Of a stretch of 64,000 nt of DNA, positions 52,216-63,617 are shown piece by piece. Source of the DNA: Coccinella septempunctata (lineage: Eukaryota > Arthropoda > Insecta > Coleoptera > Coccinellidae). The DNA lies in NCBI RefSeq assembly GCF_907165205.1, contig NC_058189.1, positions 21,264,001-21,328,000 of the forward strand, written 5' to 3'. Both the position numbers and the translations under genes were made by a program. The notes beneath the pieces were generated by a model that worked only from the letters and a program-made list of their open reading frames with translations, did no database searches and was not told where the DNA came from. Positions within the stretch are counted from its first letter, which is position 1, and every line of letters starts with the position of its first letter.

Positions 52216-54160
52216 AGGTGGAGTGCCAATCACGCGACTGAAGCTGCTATAGCCGCGCGGCTACGTCTCGTCACATTTTGAAATAACCATTTCAACCGTT
52301 TCCCAAAAAAAATTATTTCAAGCACTTAAAAATGAAAAATACAAATGGGTATTTAAATTTTAAAGCGTTTCATGTCGATTGCACAAGTTGGCAACATCGA
52401 CTGAAATATGCCTTGATAATAAAGGACAACAAATACATTATCTTGATGAGATAGACAAAGATGGCTGTCTATGAAGTCTGCGACGAACAAGGACGGTCGT
52501 AAAATTTTATGGGATTTTTATGGCCGGTTGCAGTTGAAGCTCGCCAGTAAGTAGGCGCCTGTAAATCGACAGCTGTTATTTTATGAACAAGCTGATCATA
52601 CATTGTTCTTTTCATTGTCTGGTAGACGCTGTTGCCAAATCGTAAACTCGGAACCAAGCGATTTAAATTTTAAAATCCCATATTTGAAGAATGATTTTGA
52701 ATAGTTTCCGCGGTGAATTTGAAAAAATCATGAATGAAACTCATAATTATTCAGTTTAAACTTGCATACCAGTGATAACCCAAACTGAGGAGACTTCCCC
52801 ATTATATGGACCCGTTGTCAATCGCGCGGTTCTAGCGTTACGATTGCAGCGGCCGACGCTGCTCTGCCAAAAACCAGTCTAGTCGCTACAGTCGCCACGG
52901 CTTGTCAATATTGCGTATATGAATTATTCTAATGAATTTCTTTTATGAATTTTTTTCGGCCGTTGAATTCAAATTGAATTCAAATAATTAACTGAATGTA
53001 TATCAAGATGAGATAACACAATTTCAGAACTTGCTTCATTGATTGATACTCTATTGGGAATGAAATTGAATATGTGTCGTGATTCGTCAAAAGACTTTTG
53101 AGGAATGCATTTTGGGAACATTAATTTTTGAAATTCGATTTTTCCTATTAAATTTCGCCGAAAACTGAGTCAATTAAGTTTCCCCTCCATTAATGAGTGC
53201 CAATCATAAATCAGCGCAGGAATTCCCAGAGAGGCTGAAACATATATACACTAACTGTAGATCGGTTTCGGGATTATTATACCTCATCAGTACAGTGCTG
53301 TGTAACACATCTCAACCGGAGGATGGTGTATTTAAGCTAGAATGGGGGCTCGCCATGAGGGATATTTTACAATCCTCATCACGACACGCTACCTGTCTGA
53401 TTAATCAGCATTAACGCATTAATGGAGCGACAATTCTGAATTGTTCCATTTCAGACATTTCCATGCCGGCGGAGTACTGTATGCTTCGTTGTACAGGTCG
53501 AAGTTTCGTTCATTCACGTGTTTCATAACGTAATATAATATAATGTTTTATCCTTATTATCAACGACAAAGGTGTTCTTCTCTGTTCAAAATTCTAATCG
53601 AATAAAACATTCTAGTTTTTGACAGTTGACTTTGAGAATCTATCACGTATGGCTATATATTTTTCACCAATTTTCTGTCCGTTATCGTTTGTACCTATAG
53701 TTTCAAACTCATCCATATTCAGGCACTGGGTACGACAAAACTACTGATAGAGAGTTGTTTGCAATATTCTGAGATCGTTCAGAAGTTGAGGAGTAGGAAG
53801 CGTGTTTTTTAAATTGTCGCGAATGTGTGAATTCCAACCTGAGCCAGTAAAAAATTGAACTGATTGATGTTGAGATTCAAGGTGTCCGAAGACTAACCTT
53901 TTCTCCTGAATCTCTTTTTCTCAGCTTCGTGAAGAAACCACAACATGTAATAATGAACGTATTTTTTCTCATTTTCTTCTTCGTTTTTTGAATCACCCAA
54001 AAATGCCCACTTCTTTTTCCATGATATTACTGATACTTGTTACAATAAAATACCGCGTATTCTAATGCGACAGCGGCTAGAGCCGCGCAATTGGCACTCG
54101 TCTCGGTCGCGTTAGTCGCGCGGCTGTTGCCGCTTCAGTCGCGTGATTGACACTCCACCT
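52216..54160. mobile_element. 1.9-kb TIR element with TTA target duplication
   Basis: Left end AGGTGGAGTGCCAATCACGC and right end (inverse) AGGTGGAGTGTCAATCACGC share about 50 bp, including GCGACTGAAGC and CAGCCGCGCG-like blocks. TTA flanks both sides (52213-52215, 54161-54163), as for PIF/Harbinger elements. A 73-codon frame at 53193 has no recognisable domain. No transposase is visible, so it is probably non-autonomous. Confidence 0.75.
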
Positions 54161-54399
54161 TTAATGGATATGACACTGTGGGTTCAGTGTCAACTTAACT
54201 GTCTCTTCGTTGTCAACCATCAGGATTAGAGCAGATCTCAAATCGATGATTTCTTTAACTCCTCTAGTTGATCGATCTGATGACGATACTATCATCACCG
54301 TGATCTGCTTTGTAGGTTATTCCAAGCTCAGTAGTGTTTTTCAAATAGTGAAAGACCAGAAATGGGGAGATTTTCGAGATTTCTTGAAATAACATTCAC

Positions 54400-55200
54400 T
54401 GTACAAGCAATGTCTGATCAAGTGCCAGTCATTAAGTACATTAAAGCATCGACTACCCCTCTATAAGGCAATATGCATTTCAATTCATTTTCATCTTCCG
54501 TCCCTAATCGAATGCTGCATTTAATTTTGGGCGTTTACAATCTTGCATTCCAAATCGCTCCAGAATCCTTTTGGAGTACGCTGATTGAGTCACTTGGACC
54601 GATCTAGCTTCTGTCTTAATTTCTAGGACAAGAAAATAAAATGCTGGTTTGGTCGTAATGTTGAATTCAATTCACAATTCCTGTGAAAATAAGTCTTCAA
54701 GGCTGAAGGACCCCTGGTTGATGGCCAATTGCATAGGCAATAAAAACATTTAATAATAATAAGTCTTCCATTGTCTCAACTGTAGAAGCAATAACCCATC
54801 ATTAACACAAAGGGCCAGGAGCAGCATGTCGTCTACATATTTCCTTATGTACCATAAAGAAAATCTGTACACACATCAAATTGAGTTAAAGACATATGAT
54901 TGTTGCAGCAATACTCAAGAAAGATCTTATTGTTCCTTCTCAATAGTCCCAATAGTATATTACCTTCTTTCCTGTAGGTGAATTTTTCATTTCCTAAGTA
55001 CAGTTCATTCATTCCTCCTTGTAGGAAAAAATTTTCCTTGGCTCATTGATCTTTGCTGATTTTAGCAATCACTGTCTTAAGATTATCTGCGACTTCAGAT
55101 TTGCGCTTGATGAAGTAGACAAAAAGGTATCTGCAGTAGTCATCTTTGAAGATCACATTGTAGCGGTTGCCTGACATCGACTTCTTTTCGAATGGTTCAC
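54400..55200 (-). pseudogene. Ty1/copia-type pol relic
   Basis: On the minus strand the integrase piece SMSGNRYNVIFKDDYCRYLF followed by VYFIKRKSEV (about 55190-55090) is copia-like (GG.RYFLTF.DDYSRY..VYF.K.KSEV). Further on, YVDDMLLLALCVNDG (near 54830) resembles the copia RT active site, and SDSISVLQKDSGAIWNARL (near 54570) the later RT motif. The order is right for pol, but most of the sequence between is lost or broken. The frame upstream of the integrase piece (to 55600) is not recognised. Confidence 0.6.
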
Positions 55201-55804
55201 GAAGTCTGTATGGATTCTCGATAGAGATAGGCAGGTTGGTGTTATTTATTCGGACTTCCAGAAGCCATTCGATAGAATCAATCACTATCTTCTTTTTTAG
55301 GCTAAGTTGAAACGAAGTTAGGTTTTCCAAATAGTCTGACCTGTCTTCTTGAATAGTATTTGAGTAATCATACCCAATATGTGCACAGGTAGAGGGTATG
55401 AGGTCTGAAAAGTCTGAGGTAACTTTAGGCGGGTCCCAAGGGTCGAACTCGATACCACTGATATTTATTATAATAAGAATCAATTCAGATGCATACCACC
55501 CGCTGATATGAATATCAACAAGTGTTGGGATCTTATTGAACTCATCGTCAGGGCCACTGAACGGAAAACGTTCCACCAAAGAAAAGCAGATGTTGTCCAT
55601 GGTTTCGGTCTAATTTGACCTCGTCAGAGCAACACAACTTATTTCCGATAAAAAAACGTTTGTAATTGATGGAATCTCATTGCATACTGGCAGACGATAC
55701 TGGATCGAGTAGTACTCGAGCGCCAACCAGTATGAAACAAGATCCGATTCAATCTCCTCCAGATCGAAACCCAGACTAATCTGGACGGGTTTGATCCTCG
55801 GGGT

Positions 55805-56180
55805 CTCTATATTATGAAATATAGAATGAAATATGAGGTCAGCTCTATTGTGTGTAATTTCGCGGTCTGTGAGAACTGTGCGATCCCAGAAAAGCTTGTG
55901 ATTACCATTTTCAAATAGAAAACCTGGGTGGTGCTTGTAAAAAGGAACCTTTTTCGACCTTGGAAATTGGTATTTTTAGCCAATTCTTGGTGTAAAATCT
56001 TGGCAACAGTATCATGTCTATTCTTGTACTCCGTGCCTTCGAATTTCTGGCATACCCCGGTGATGTGCCGGATAGTTTCATGTGTCGCACAGCCATAACT
56101 CGGTAACATATACTCGGTGATGCAGCCTTGTTTATGAAATTATCTCGAAGTCCTTGAATTTTGTAATAATGTACCCAGTA
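55805..56180 (-). pseudogene. R4/R2-like LINE, C-terminal fragment
   Basis: The minus-strand frame has YGCATHETIRHITGVCQKFE (a C...H...C zinc motif) and KNRHDTVAKILHQELAKNTN, nearly the same as the fragment at 48389-49600. It then reads FWDRTVLTDREITHNRADLI and loses homology at about 55830. Confidence 0.7.
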
Positions 56181-56199
56181 TCTTGATCAATGGAAGAGC

Positions 56200-57640
56200 G
56201 GCTTTCCATTGGAAAAGGGGTGATTATTTTATGTTTATGTTAACACACAATATTGAAGGTCCTCTGAAGGGGAAAAATGTGGATTCGGCCCGTCGCGCGA
56301 AGGACAGGTCTTGAAATTGATTTCTATATTTTTCTGGGGAGAAAGTTAAAATGTAACTCATATATGAAATAAACAAACAAATCTATTGAAAATATTAAAC
56401 CTTCTTTGCACACACGTTCTTGTAACTAACCTAAATCTTTCTTAAAACTCATGCAAGGAGCGCAAAACAATAAATAAAAATCTTGGGTTGAATTCTACTT
56501 CCCAAATTAGCGCACACCAACAACAAAAATATAATTGATGAATTCAGAACAGCTTTCAGGAATCCGGACTTCATTCTCTTTTATTTGACCCCAAAATGTG
56601 GTAAAAAACCAAAATAAAAATTAGACCTTTCTGCCTTGTCTGCGATCGTCGTTCGTCGGATGATGCTGACTGAGAACTTTTTTGGGCACCAGACTTTCCA
56701 CGCATAAAATCGGAGAATTCTTTCTCACCCCACTACTCAACCGAATTTCCCGCATTTCTCTGTCTCAAACGATTATTCGTTCCGACCCCATCCGTTAGTT
56801 ATTGCGATAACAGAAATTCCTAACATTCCTAGATTCGACCTTTACCACAAATCCAAAAACAAACGAACACTCCTCGAATACTGTTTCAATAATTCCGCCT
56901 TAAACTGACTTTAACTTCAATTTACTTACTTGTGTTCTTTGTAGATACCTGTTGACTTTTCTTTATTCGCAATCTCTTCCAAACGTTCATGAGTCATCCG
57001 AGTTTCCTATGCTATCCCGTGAACTACTTATCAACTTCATGAAAATCTATTTATTCTAAGTACCTCTGTACCTACTTGCTATGCCAAACCAAAATTTCAT
57101 TCGATTCAAAAGGATTATGCACTTTTCAACCTCTCATGTCGACTCATTATTTTATTCGATATGACTATGTTTTCAACTTTGTATAATAAGCCTTGATTGA
57201 TTGTGCCGAAACGTCGGCGAATTTATAGTTGTCTAATTATTGTCCAATTACCTGTGATAATTCTCAATTACTCATCATGGACACGAACATTGACGAATAG
57301 TATAAAATTCAGCGCAGATATACTCCACTGATAAAACGATTGGCAAGAAAAGAATCCACTCAAAAAAATGTTTTTCCATATTGCAACTAGATCATAGGTT
57401 TCAGCATTCAGGTTGAGTTAGCTAATCAGATACAATAATGAATTAAACAGCACTGGTGTCGCTCTTGGTTGTCTGCTTGATTGCTCGGTTAGGTTGCCGC
57501 GGTAACCACGGTGTCAAGACTGTTTGCACTGTTCGATTCTTCAATACTTTTTACGTGAATGTTTTACTCTTTAATGAATCTTCATATTTAGAGATATTCC
57601 AATTTAAACATGAATATGCACAATTATTTTAATTTTAATG
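56200..57640. other. Intronic stretch, nothing recognised
   Basis: Short frames only. GCCGAAACGTCGGC at about 57206-57219 forms a small hairpin. No gene or element boundary seen. Confidence 0.45.
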
Positions 57641-57651
57641 TGTATCAATTA

Positions 57652-59217
57652 CACACACCGGCAAATTTAAAGGAACGGAGATAAATTGTATTATTTTTCC
57701 TCATAACTTTTTTTTGCGGTACATTTGAAAAGAATCATGCAACAGGGAAATTCAACGCATGGTTTAGTTGATTTCAATTTGTTTTGCAAAGCTTCATGCG
57801 CTTTTGGAGCCTGTCTAGAAACTTAAGACTAAATATTAAGAACTCGGTTGTAGTCTTAAACATTTAATGGTAACACAAAATCACAAGAAACATTTTTTTC
57901 AATAACGTGTTTCCTCCACGAGCCCTTATAACTGCAACCATACGTCTTACCATACTTCTAATGACGTTGTCGATAATTTCTTGAGGCAAATTCTCCCATA
58001 TTTCCAACAAAGCAGTTCTTGCTCCTTGCAAGTTTCGAACAGCAGGAATTCTTGACCTAAGTCATCTGCCTAGCATGTCCCAGACATGTTCAATTGGATT
58101 CATGTCTGGAGAACATGCAGTCCAATTCATTGTCGGTATTTGAACCTGATTTAAATATTCATTTACACAATGAGCTACGTGCGGGCGATCATTGTCTTGC
58201 ATCAAGAGAAAATCTGCCCCGATGAATGGGGCAAAAGGTATCACATGATCTTGCAGAATATCCCTTATGTACCTATCTGCCGTTAAAGCGCCGCCATCAA
58301 TAACCACCAACTCTGTGCGTGCCCCTAAACATATAACACCCCACACCATAATCGAGCCTCCACCGAAAGAGACAGTAGGAGTATTGAATTGTTCGTTTTG
58401 TTCTCCTGGACGACGATACAATCTTTCTCTCCCATCTATTGAATTTACACAGAAACGGCCCTCGTCCGTGAACAAAATATTACCCCAGAGATCATTCCAA
58501 TTTTGGTGTTCTCGAGCAAAAGCTAGTCGCGCTACTCGATGACGTCTCTGGAGTTGTGGTGCTTTTTTTGACCTATATGCCTTCAAACCAACTTCTTTGA
58601 GTCTTCTCCTCACTGTACGCTCACTTATGGTGGTTCCACGAACTTCTTCCAATTCGTTTCTTGTTTGAACTGCGGTTCGACGCCTATTGCGGAGTGTTTG
58701 TAATGTGATAAATCGGTCATCTATGGCCGTGGTTGAGCGTTTTCTGCCTTGACCCCGACTTCTCACATACTCTCCAGTTTGCCTCCATCGCATAACACTA
58801 CGATGGATCGTTGATTTGGATTTCTCAAACATGTAGGCAACATGATTGTAAGATCGACCATTTTCGATCATTGCTACTGCCCTAGCGATTTCAGTGGGTG
58901 CTAAATCACTCATCATATACAGTTTCCCAATCAAAGTGATGATAGTAACCAAAAACCAACTAAACTCAAACAATTACTTACGAAAAAACTAGGAAATTGT
59001 ACTTGGAGAATATACGAGTTTCAAATGTAATGTATCAATCGACAGATATTTTCTCTTTGATTTGGCTTTGACGTAGACTAACTTGATAGAAATGTGAAAA
59101 ATGAATGACAATTGTATAAGAATGGCATGGCTTCTATACCTAGGTAGCACAAATAAAGCAAAAATACCTTTCATTTACGAAAGTATATCTCCGTTCCTTT
59201 AAATTTGCCGGTGTGTG
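57652..59217 (-). mobile_element. Tc1-like transposon with TA target duplication
   Basis: TIRs CACACACCGGCAAATTTAAA... (57652) and its inverse ending GGTGTGTG at 59217 share about 32 bp (through GGAACGGAGATA). TA flanks both sides (57650-57651, 59218-59219). The 1566-bp size and single minus-strand transposase frame are typical of Tc1. Confidence 0.92.
57864..58973 (-). pseudogene. Tc1 transposase with one premature stop
   Basis: The frame probably starts at MMSDLAPTEIARAVAMIENG (58915). It has a paired helix-turn-helix N-terminus (VAYMFEKSKSTIHRSVMRW; RTVRRRLKEVGLKAYRSKKA), then the DD34E core: LFTDEGRF, MQDNDRPHVA and DMNPIEHVWD. Just after VWDMLGR a TGA (58062-58064) interrupts the frame. 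Past it the same frame stays open (LRSRIPAVRNL..., EIIDNVIRSMVRRM) to a TAA at 57864-57866. So the copy is recent but apparently inactivated by one nonsense change. Confidence 0.88.
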
Positions 59218-59219
59218 TA

Positions 59220-59760
59220 TTTCAGTGTTTCGGTTCATCCGATTGCATTTTTTACGCAAATGCAACTCTTATCCGTGTTAACGCGCGATCATAATAAAAT
59301 ATATTGTAATTCAGAAGAACTAAATGAAAAGCTTCAGAACTCTGACTCTGACTCACCTTCAAATTGTGTATCATCGATCGTTGCTCGCAATTTCACGAGA
59401 ACTTCCCTTTTGAAAACGAACTCACATTTGACTAACCTTCCTTTTCGAAAATCTCTACGCAGTTCTTCCTCTGCCCTCACTCCTGAACCTTTCCAGTTCT
59501 AAAGCTGCAAACAATCGTAATTAGTTTCACCGTATTTAGTTTTAAAAATCCAAATAAAAACACTTCATCTCTAATGGGTCCTTCATCCCTGTCTATTATT
59601 TCCATAAATATTTTTTAACACTCACCTGAACCATGTTCACCCGCCAAATTTCTTCTGCTCTCGGAGTCTGTCTTGCTCGAGAGGAACGCCGAAATGTATA
59701 CTAATAAAATTAATAATTACTCTCATTGGAATAAAACAAACAAGAAATAAAATGTTTCAG
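59220..59760. other. Intronic stretch before MRCK exon
   Basis: No gene recognised. It ends in the acceptor aatgtttcag of the next exon. Confidence 0.5.
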
Positions 59761-59864
59761 GGAGCTGAGAGAATACAGACAAAGAAACGATGCGTTAGTT
59801 CTAGATGTAAAAAGGAAAGAAAAACAAATAAAGGATCTCCAAAGCAGACTTGATTCCGAAGGAT
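59761..59864 (+). CDS. gek: MRCK/Genghis Khan exon, DMPK-type coiled coil end
   Basis: The first base completes the Lys codon opened at 50433. It encodes ELREYRQRNDALVLDVKRKE then KQIKDLQSRLDSEG, and leaves one base before gtaagt. Its place after the LQSSLQSEIQAKQ exon fits the family. It is the last recognisable exon; the C1 and later domains must lie beyond 64000. Confidence 0.8.
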
Positions 59865-60487
59865 GTAAGTACATAACCAGTTCTCCTTATCTCTTGACTC
59901 ATTCCTTATCAACAATGAAAACATTGTAGCCTATGTAGCTATCATTCACGAGAAATATTCAGGAGGAAATTACATGTTTAATGTTGTCTAAGAAAGAGTA
60001 CGAAACCAATTTGTTTCCGACATGCTTATGTAGTTGAAAATCGTAATGTTCTATTGATCTTGTTACATCATTCAAATCTTTTATGTATGTTGACGAAATC
60101 TGGTTGGAAAAAAATTGTAGTCATATCTTATGGTGAAGAAAATTTTCTTCCAGGAATAATTAAAAGCACTTGTGACAGTTTGCTATCAAGAGCAACGGCC
60201 TTGAAAGTTGGTGGAGAAGTATGTTTTCTATCAAAAATATTTTGTACTGGTGTTATTCTGTAAGAAACTTCTAGTTCAGCTCTAGATATTTGCTTCACTC
60301 TATTTTTATTGCACAATATGGGATCAAGCATCTTATGTGAACTATTGCATCAGTACTGTGAACATTAATGCATCAACAATACTTGTGTTGGTGTTGTCCC
60401 CAGTTGTAGATAACAAAAACGACACTTGGTGTGTTTTCTTGCTTTAATATATACACTTTACTGACTGCGTGTGCTGATATGATATAT

Positions 60488-60745
60488 CGATTGAAATTCA
60501 GTCTGGAAGGACTCTGCATCTTCTGAAACTCCTTAGGTTTTCACTCCCAGTCTCTGAAACAAAATCATTAAAAAAAATAATTGATTTGCTCCTGTGTAAA
60601 TACTTGCTGCACCAATATGTCAGGAGCAAATGAGAAAAAAAAACAAAAATTGGTACCTGACAATGAACGAAGAATAAAACTTCAAAATGGTAACTTCGAA
60701 ACTTTTCGGAGTCTGTATCAGACTCCTTCATCAGACGAACTCAGA
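60488..60745 (-). repeat. Penelope-like repeat, copy 1, with hammerhead-like core
   Basis: The block from ATTGAAATTCAGTCTGGAAG to ATCAGACGAAC recurs at 61205 and 63618. On the minus strand at 60735-60703 it reads CTGATGA, a 6-bp stem GGAGTC/GACTCC with loop, then GAAAA. This resembles the hammerhead ribozyme of Penelope-like elements. No Penelope RT is visible. Confidence 0.55.
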
Positions 60746-60960
60746 AGATGTAGTTTTCACACGATGGAACTTCTGGTGGGCATTTCGGTATCAAGAAAAT
60801 GCTAGAAAAGGTGAGAGCATTTTTACTGAGCCAACTGCAAGGGAGACGTCAATGACTGGTGCTGGAAGTACAGGTTATGTGCTTCATCGAATGGTTCAAG
60901 AGGAAATCGTAGAGCGCCAATGAAGCTGAATAACGTAGGCTGCCCTTTGTAACTAGTCGC

Positions 60961-61140
60961 CGTTGACCGTGCATTAGCGGTTAAAGCGCAGGCTTGGTAT
61001 ACCGCAAGGTATCGAGTTCGATACCGGGCTAGAGAAGAAATTTTCTATTCGATACGGGTACGAGCCATCATTCACTGTGGGGTTAAAATTAACAGTGCTG
61101 TGCCTAAGGTGGCGTAAGGTCATAGTAACAAAGCCTATTC
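60961..61140 (+). mobile_element. tRNA-derived SINE
   Basis: A box-like TTAGCGGTTAAAGC at about 60975-60987 and B box-like AGTTCGATACC at 61015-61025 have tRNA spacing, and GGTAT/ATACC forms a T-arm. The downstream body (GTGGGGTTAAAATTAACAGT...AAGGTGGCG) is not tRNA-like. The 3' end is not certain, and no second copy is in the window. A degenerate tRNA gene is less likely, because the anticodon arm does not fold well. Confidence 0.55.
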
Positions 61141-61204
61141 AAAATACAATTGGTTTTCCGAATTCGTACAAGCTCACGGAGCTTCTGTGGGCTACTTCGG
61201 CACC

Positions 61205-61428
61205 TACAGAGAATCAGGACTCTGCATCTTCTCAAAATCTTTAGAGATTTCACTCCCAGTCTCTGAAACAAAATCAATAAAATAATTTAAATAATTGATT
61301 TGCTTCTGCGTAAACTCTTGCACTAATTTGTCAGGAGCAAATCAGAAAAATTGTTGCCTGACAATGAATGAAAAATGGAACTTAATGATAAGTTCGTAAC
61401 GTTTCAGACTCCTTTATCAGACGAATTA
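61205..61428 (-). repeat. Penelope-like repeat, copy 2 (degenerate)
   Basis: It shares GACTCTGCATCTTCT, TTTCACTCCCAGTCTCTGAA and TTGTCAGGAGCAAAT with the other copies. The hairpin of the hammerhead-like core has lost about 11 bases (61400-61421). Confidence 0.7.
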
Positions 61429-61643
61429 TTAAAAAATCTTCTGAATTGTAGTTCATAAGATTTTTTTAAGAATTGAGCAGCAGCAGGATCTCTTCTCTGT
61501 GCGTGAAGATTATTCACTAGCCGGTTATATCGAAGACGTGCGAAAGTCCAGATGAATAATAGCATTCGTGTTCAGGAATTAATTTGGCCGTGTACCCTAG
61601 CTCTGCAAAAAACAGCCTCTTCAACTAAAAACCAAGAGATCTG

Positions 61644-61847
61644 GTGGTCAATAGAACGGAAATGGAGATACTGGCATGCAGTTTCAACCCTAGCAGTCAG
61701 ACGGCGAAGGAGAAGACTGTGAAATGCTATTTCGAACAACTAGGGTGCTGCATAGAGGGAGACGCATGTAGGTTCAGTCACACCAACCACGGTGTTCGGG
61801 GACCGAACATCTTGACGAGGGAGCAGTGTAACGTCCGAATCCTCTGA
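61644..61847 (+). CDS. Small CCCH zinc-finger ORF, probable gene fragment
   Basis: 67 aa. It contains KEKTVKCYFEQLGCCIEGDA then CRFSHTN, a C-x8-C-x5-C-x3-H finger of RNA-binding CCCH proteins. Just beyond it a DNA transposon with a 9-bp duplication (ATCGCGGAC) is inserted, and a different frame around the insertion is open on both sides, so the original sequence may have been coding. Parent gene unknown; relation to MRCK is unlikely. Confidence 0.35.
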   Translation: MVNRTEMEILACSFNPSSQTAKEKTVKCYFEQLGCCIEGDACRFSHTNHGVRGPNILTREQCNVRIL

Positions 61848-61881
61848 ATACGCCCTGCTGCCGCTCGAAAATATCGCGGAC

Positions 61882-63538
61882 CAAAGATTATAGAGTTAGG
61901 AAGATGGGAAACGCCCCTATATCTCTTGTACTAAAAACCGAGTACACTTTGAGCCTGTGTTTCACATACTGAGAAATTAGATGGCGCTGAAATCGTAATG
62001 TCAAACTGTTAAATTAATGTTTTCTGTCTTACAATTGAAGGGCGAAATTTTATATTATTTATAAGAAAATCTGACCGAATTGAATGTTTCACAGGGTATA
62101 TTTAAAGGTGAGGTTTTTTTGACAGGTACAACTGGTGAGAATAATTTTGTCACCTTTGAAAACACCTTTATACTTGTATAATACAGCTTTGAATAAGGGA
62201 TACAAAAGTACATATTGAACTATTATTATTAATCAAAGTTGTTATTTCCATGCGATAAATTTTTTTGAATCAACAGAATTTGTTGAATTTGTACAATTAT
62301 CATCTGAAATCTATATGAACAAATATTCGATATACCATATATTTTGCATCGCAAGGAGTTGATTGTTGTTTTCAGTTTTCGGATTTTTCTATCATCTCTG
62401 GGAAAAGACTTGGAAGTACTCTGCAGAGTGTGGGAACTTTTTTCAGGTACAGTCGAAAGAATATCTGAAAAACGGGAAGCACTTATAATTTAATGTCATA
62501 ACAAAACAATTAATTCAATATAATGAATTAATTATATTATATCTAAAATAAATGAGTAATTCATTCAATTATTTTTGTCACAGATATCTAGGATGATTTA
62601 CAATCAGTATTTGTCGTAACACTTTCAATCTGCTCGCTTTCCATCTCATGTGGCCCCTCCATGAAAGGAATGCTTCCTCATACGAAAAAAATAAGCATTC
62701 AATATATGATAAATGAGTAATGCATTCAGTAATACATTGCAGATATCTAGGAAGACTTACCATCAGTATTTGTCGTAACACTTTCAATCTGCTCGCTTTC
62801 CATCTGATGTGGCCCCTCCATGAAAGGAATGCTTCCTGCATACGAAAAAGATATGATATCATATATATGATAAACGAGTAACGCATTGCAATGCATTGCA
62901 GATATCTAGGAAGACTTAGCATTAGTATTCGATGTATCAGTTTCAAACTGCTCGCCCTCCATCGCATGTGGTTCCTTTGGTGGCCCTTTAATGCATGGGA
63001 TGCTTCTTACGTGGATGAAAAGCTTTTAATTGACTTGGGGTGAAATGTTTACTGCACATGGTGTAGCTTTTTACTCAAGTCAATGTCTTGACGCCCAGAA
63101 AATTCTATCCACTTCAGAGCACTGAAAATAAAAATCAATCAACATCCGAGTCACATGGTGCGAGTTTCAATACCAACGTTTCCATTTTCTTTGGTTCATT
63201 TAAAAAACTTATATTCGGAGAATCCCAAACAGTTCTTTACCATACAATATTTTTCCGTACGACATTTTGAGCAAAGTATTTGATTTTGAGGATTTCACTA
63301 AATAAAATACACAAATAACTTCAAACTTAGGTGACTAGAACGATAGCGATAAACGAGCTGTACGAAAATCAAAACATAAACAAAACGGCCAAGTGCAAAT
63401 ATCTCCATGAAATGGCAAATGGCCCTCGAATAAATATTTTAACCAGTCTTAGTATTTTAATACACAACTGAACCGCCAGGTGGGGCTACCGCAAGTGTAG
63501 TCGCTTCGTTTCCCATCTTCCTAACTCTATAATCTTTG
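61882..63538 (-). mobile_element. THAP-bearing TIR transposon, copy 2, 9-bp duplication
   Basis: TIRs CAAAGATTATAGAGTTAGGA... (61882) and the inverse ending CTATAATCTTTG at 63538 are about 32 bp. ATCGCGGAC flanks both sides exactly (61873-61881, 63539-63547). The internal sequence matches 28854-30305, with a block around 62580-62960 amplified to three units. Confidence 0.88.
62578..62967 (-). pseudogene. Triplicated mini-exon of the THAP-bearing element
   Basis: Three units of roughly 165 bp each carry, on the minus strand, a CAG acceptor, about 78 bp of exon (SIPFMEGPHQMESEQIESVT, then TNTD) and a GTAAG-like donor. The element at 28854 has this exon once. The third unit (near 62920) is the most diverged. 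Upstream, the first THAP exon (MSYGK..., near 63260) is broken. Confidence 0.6.
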
Positions 63539-63617
63539 ATCGCGGACAATGCGATGGCTCTCGACAGGGCCGGAATGTTCTCGATATAAAAGATACGCAA
63601 GGACATTACAGGGCAGT

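Noticed and set aside
57206..57219. GCCGAAACGTCGGC as a possible second hammerhead
   Set aside because: No CTGATGA and no stem II upstream; only a short hairpin.
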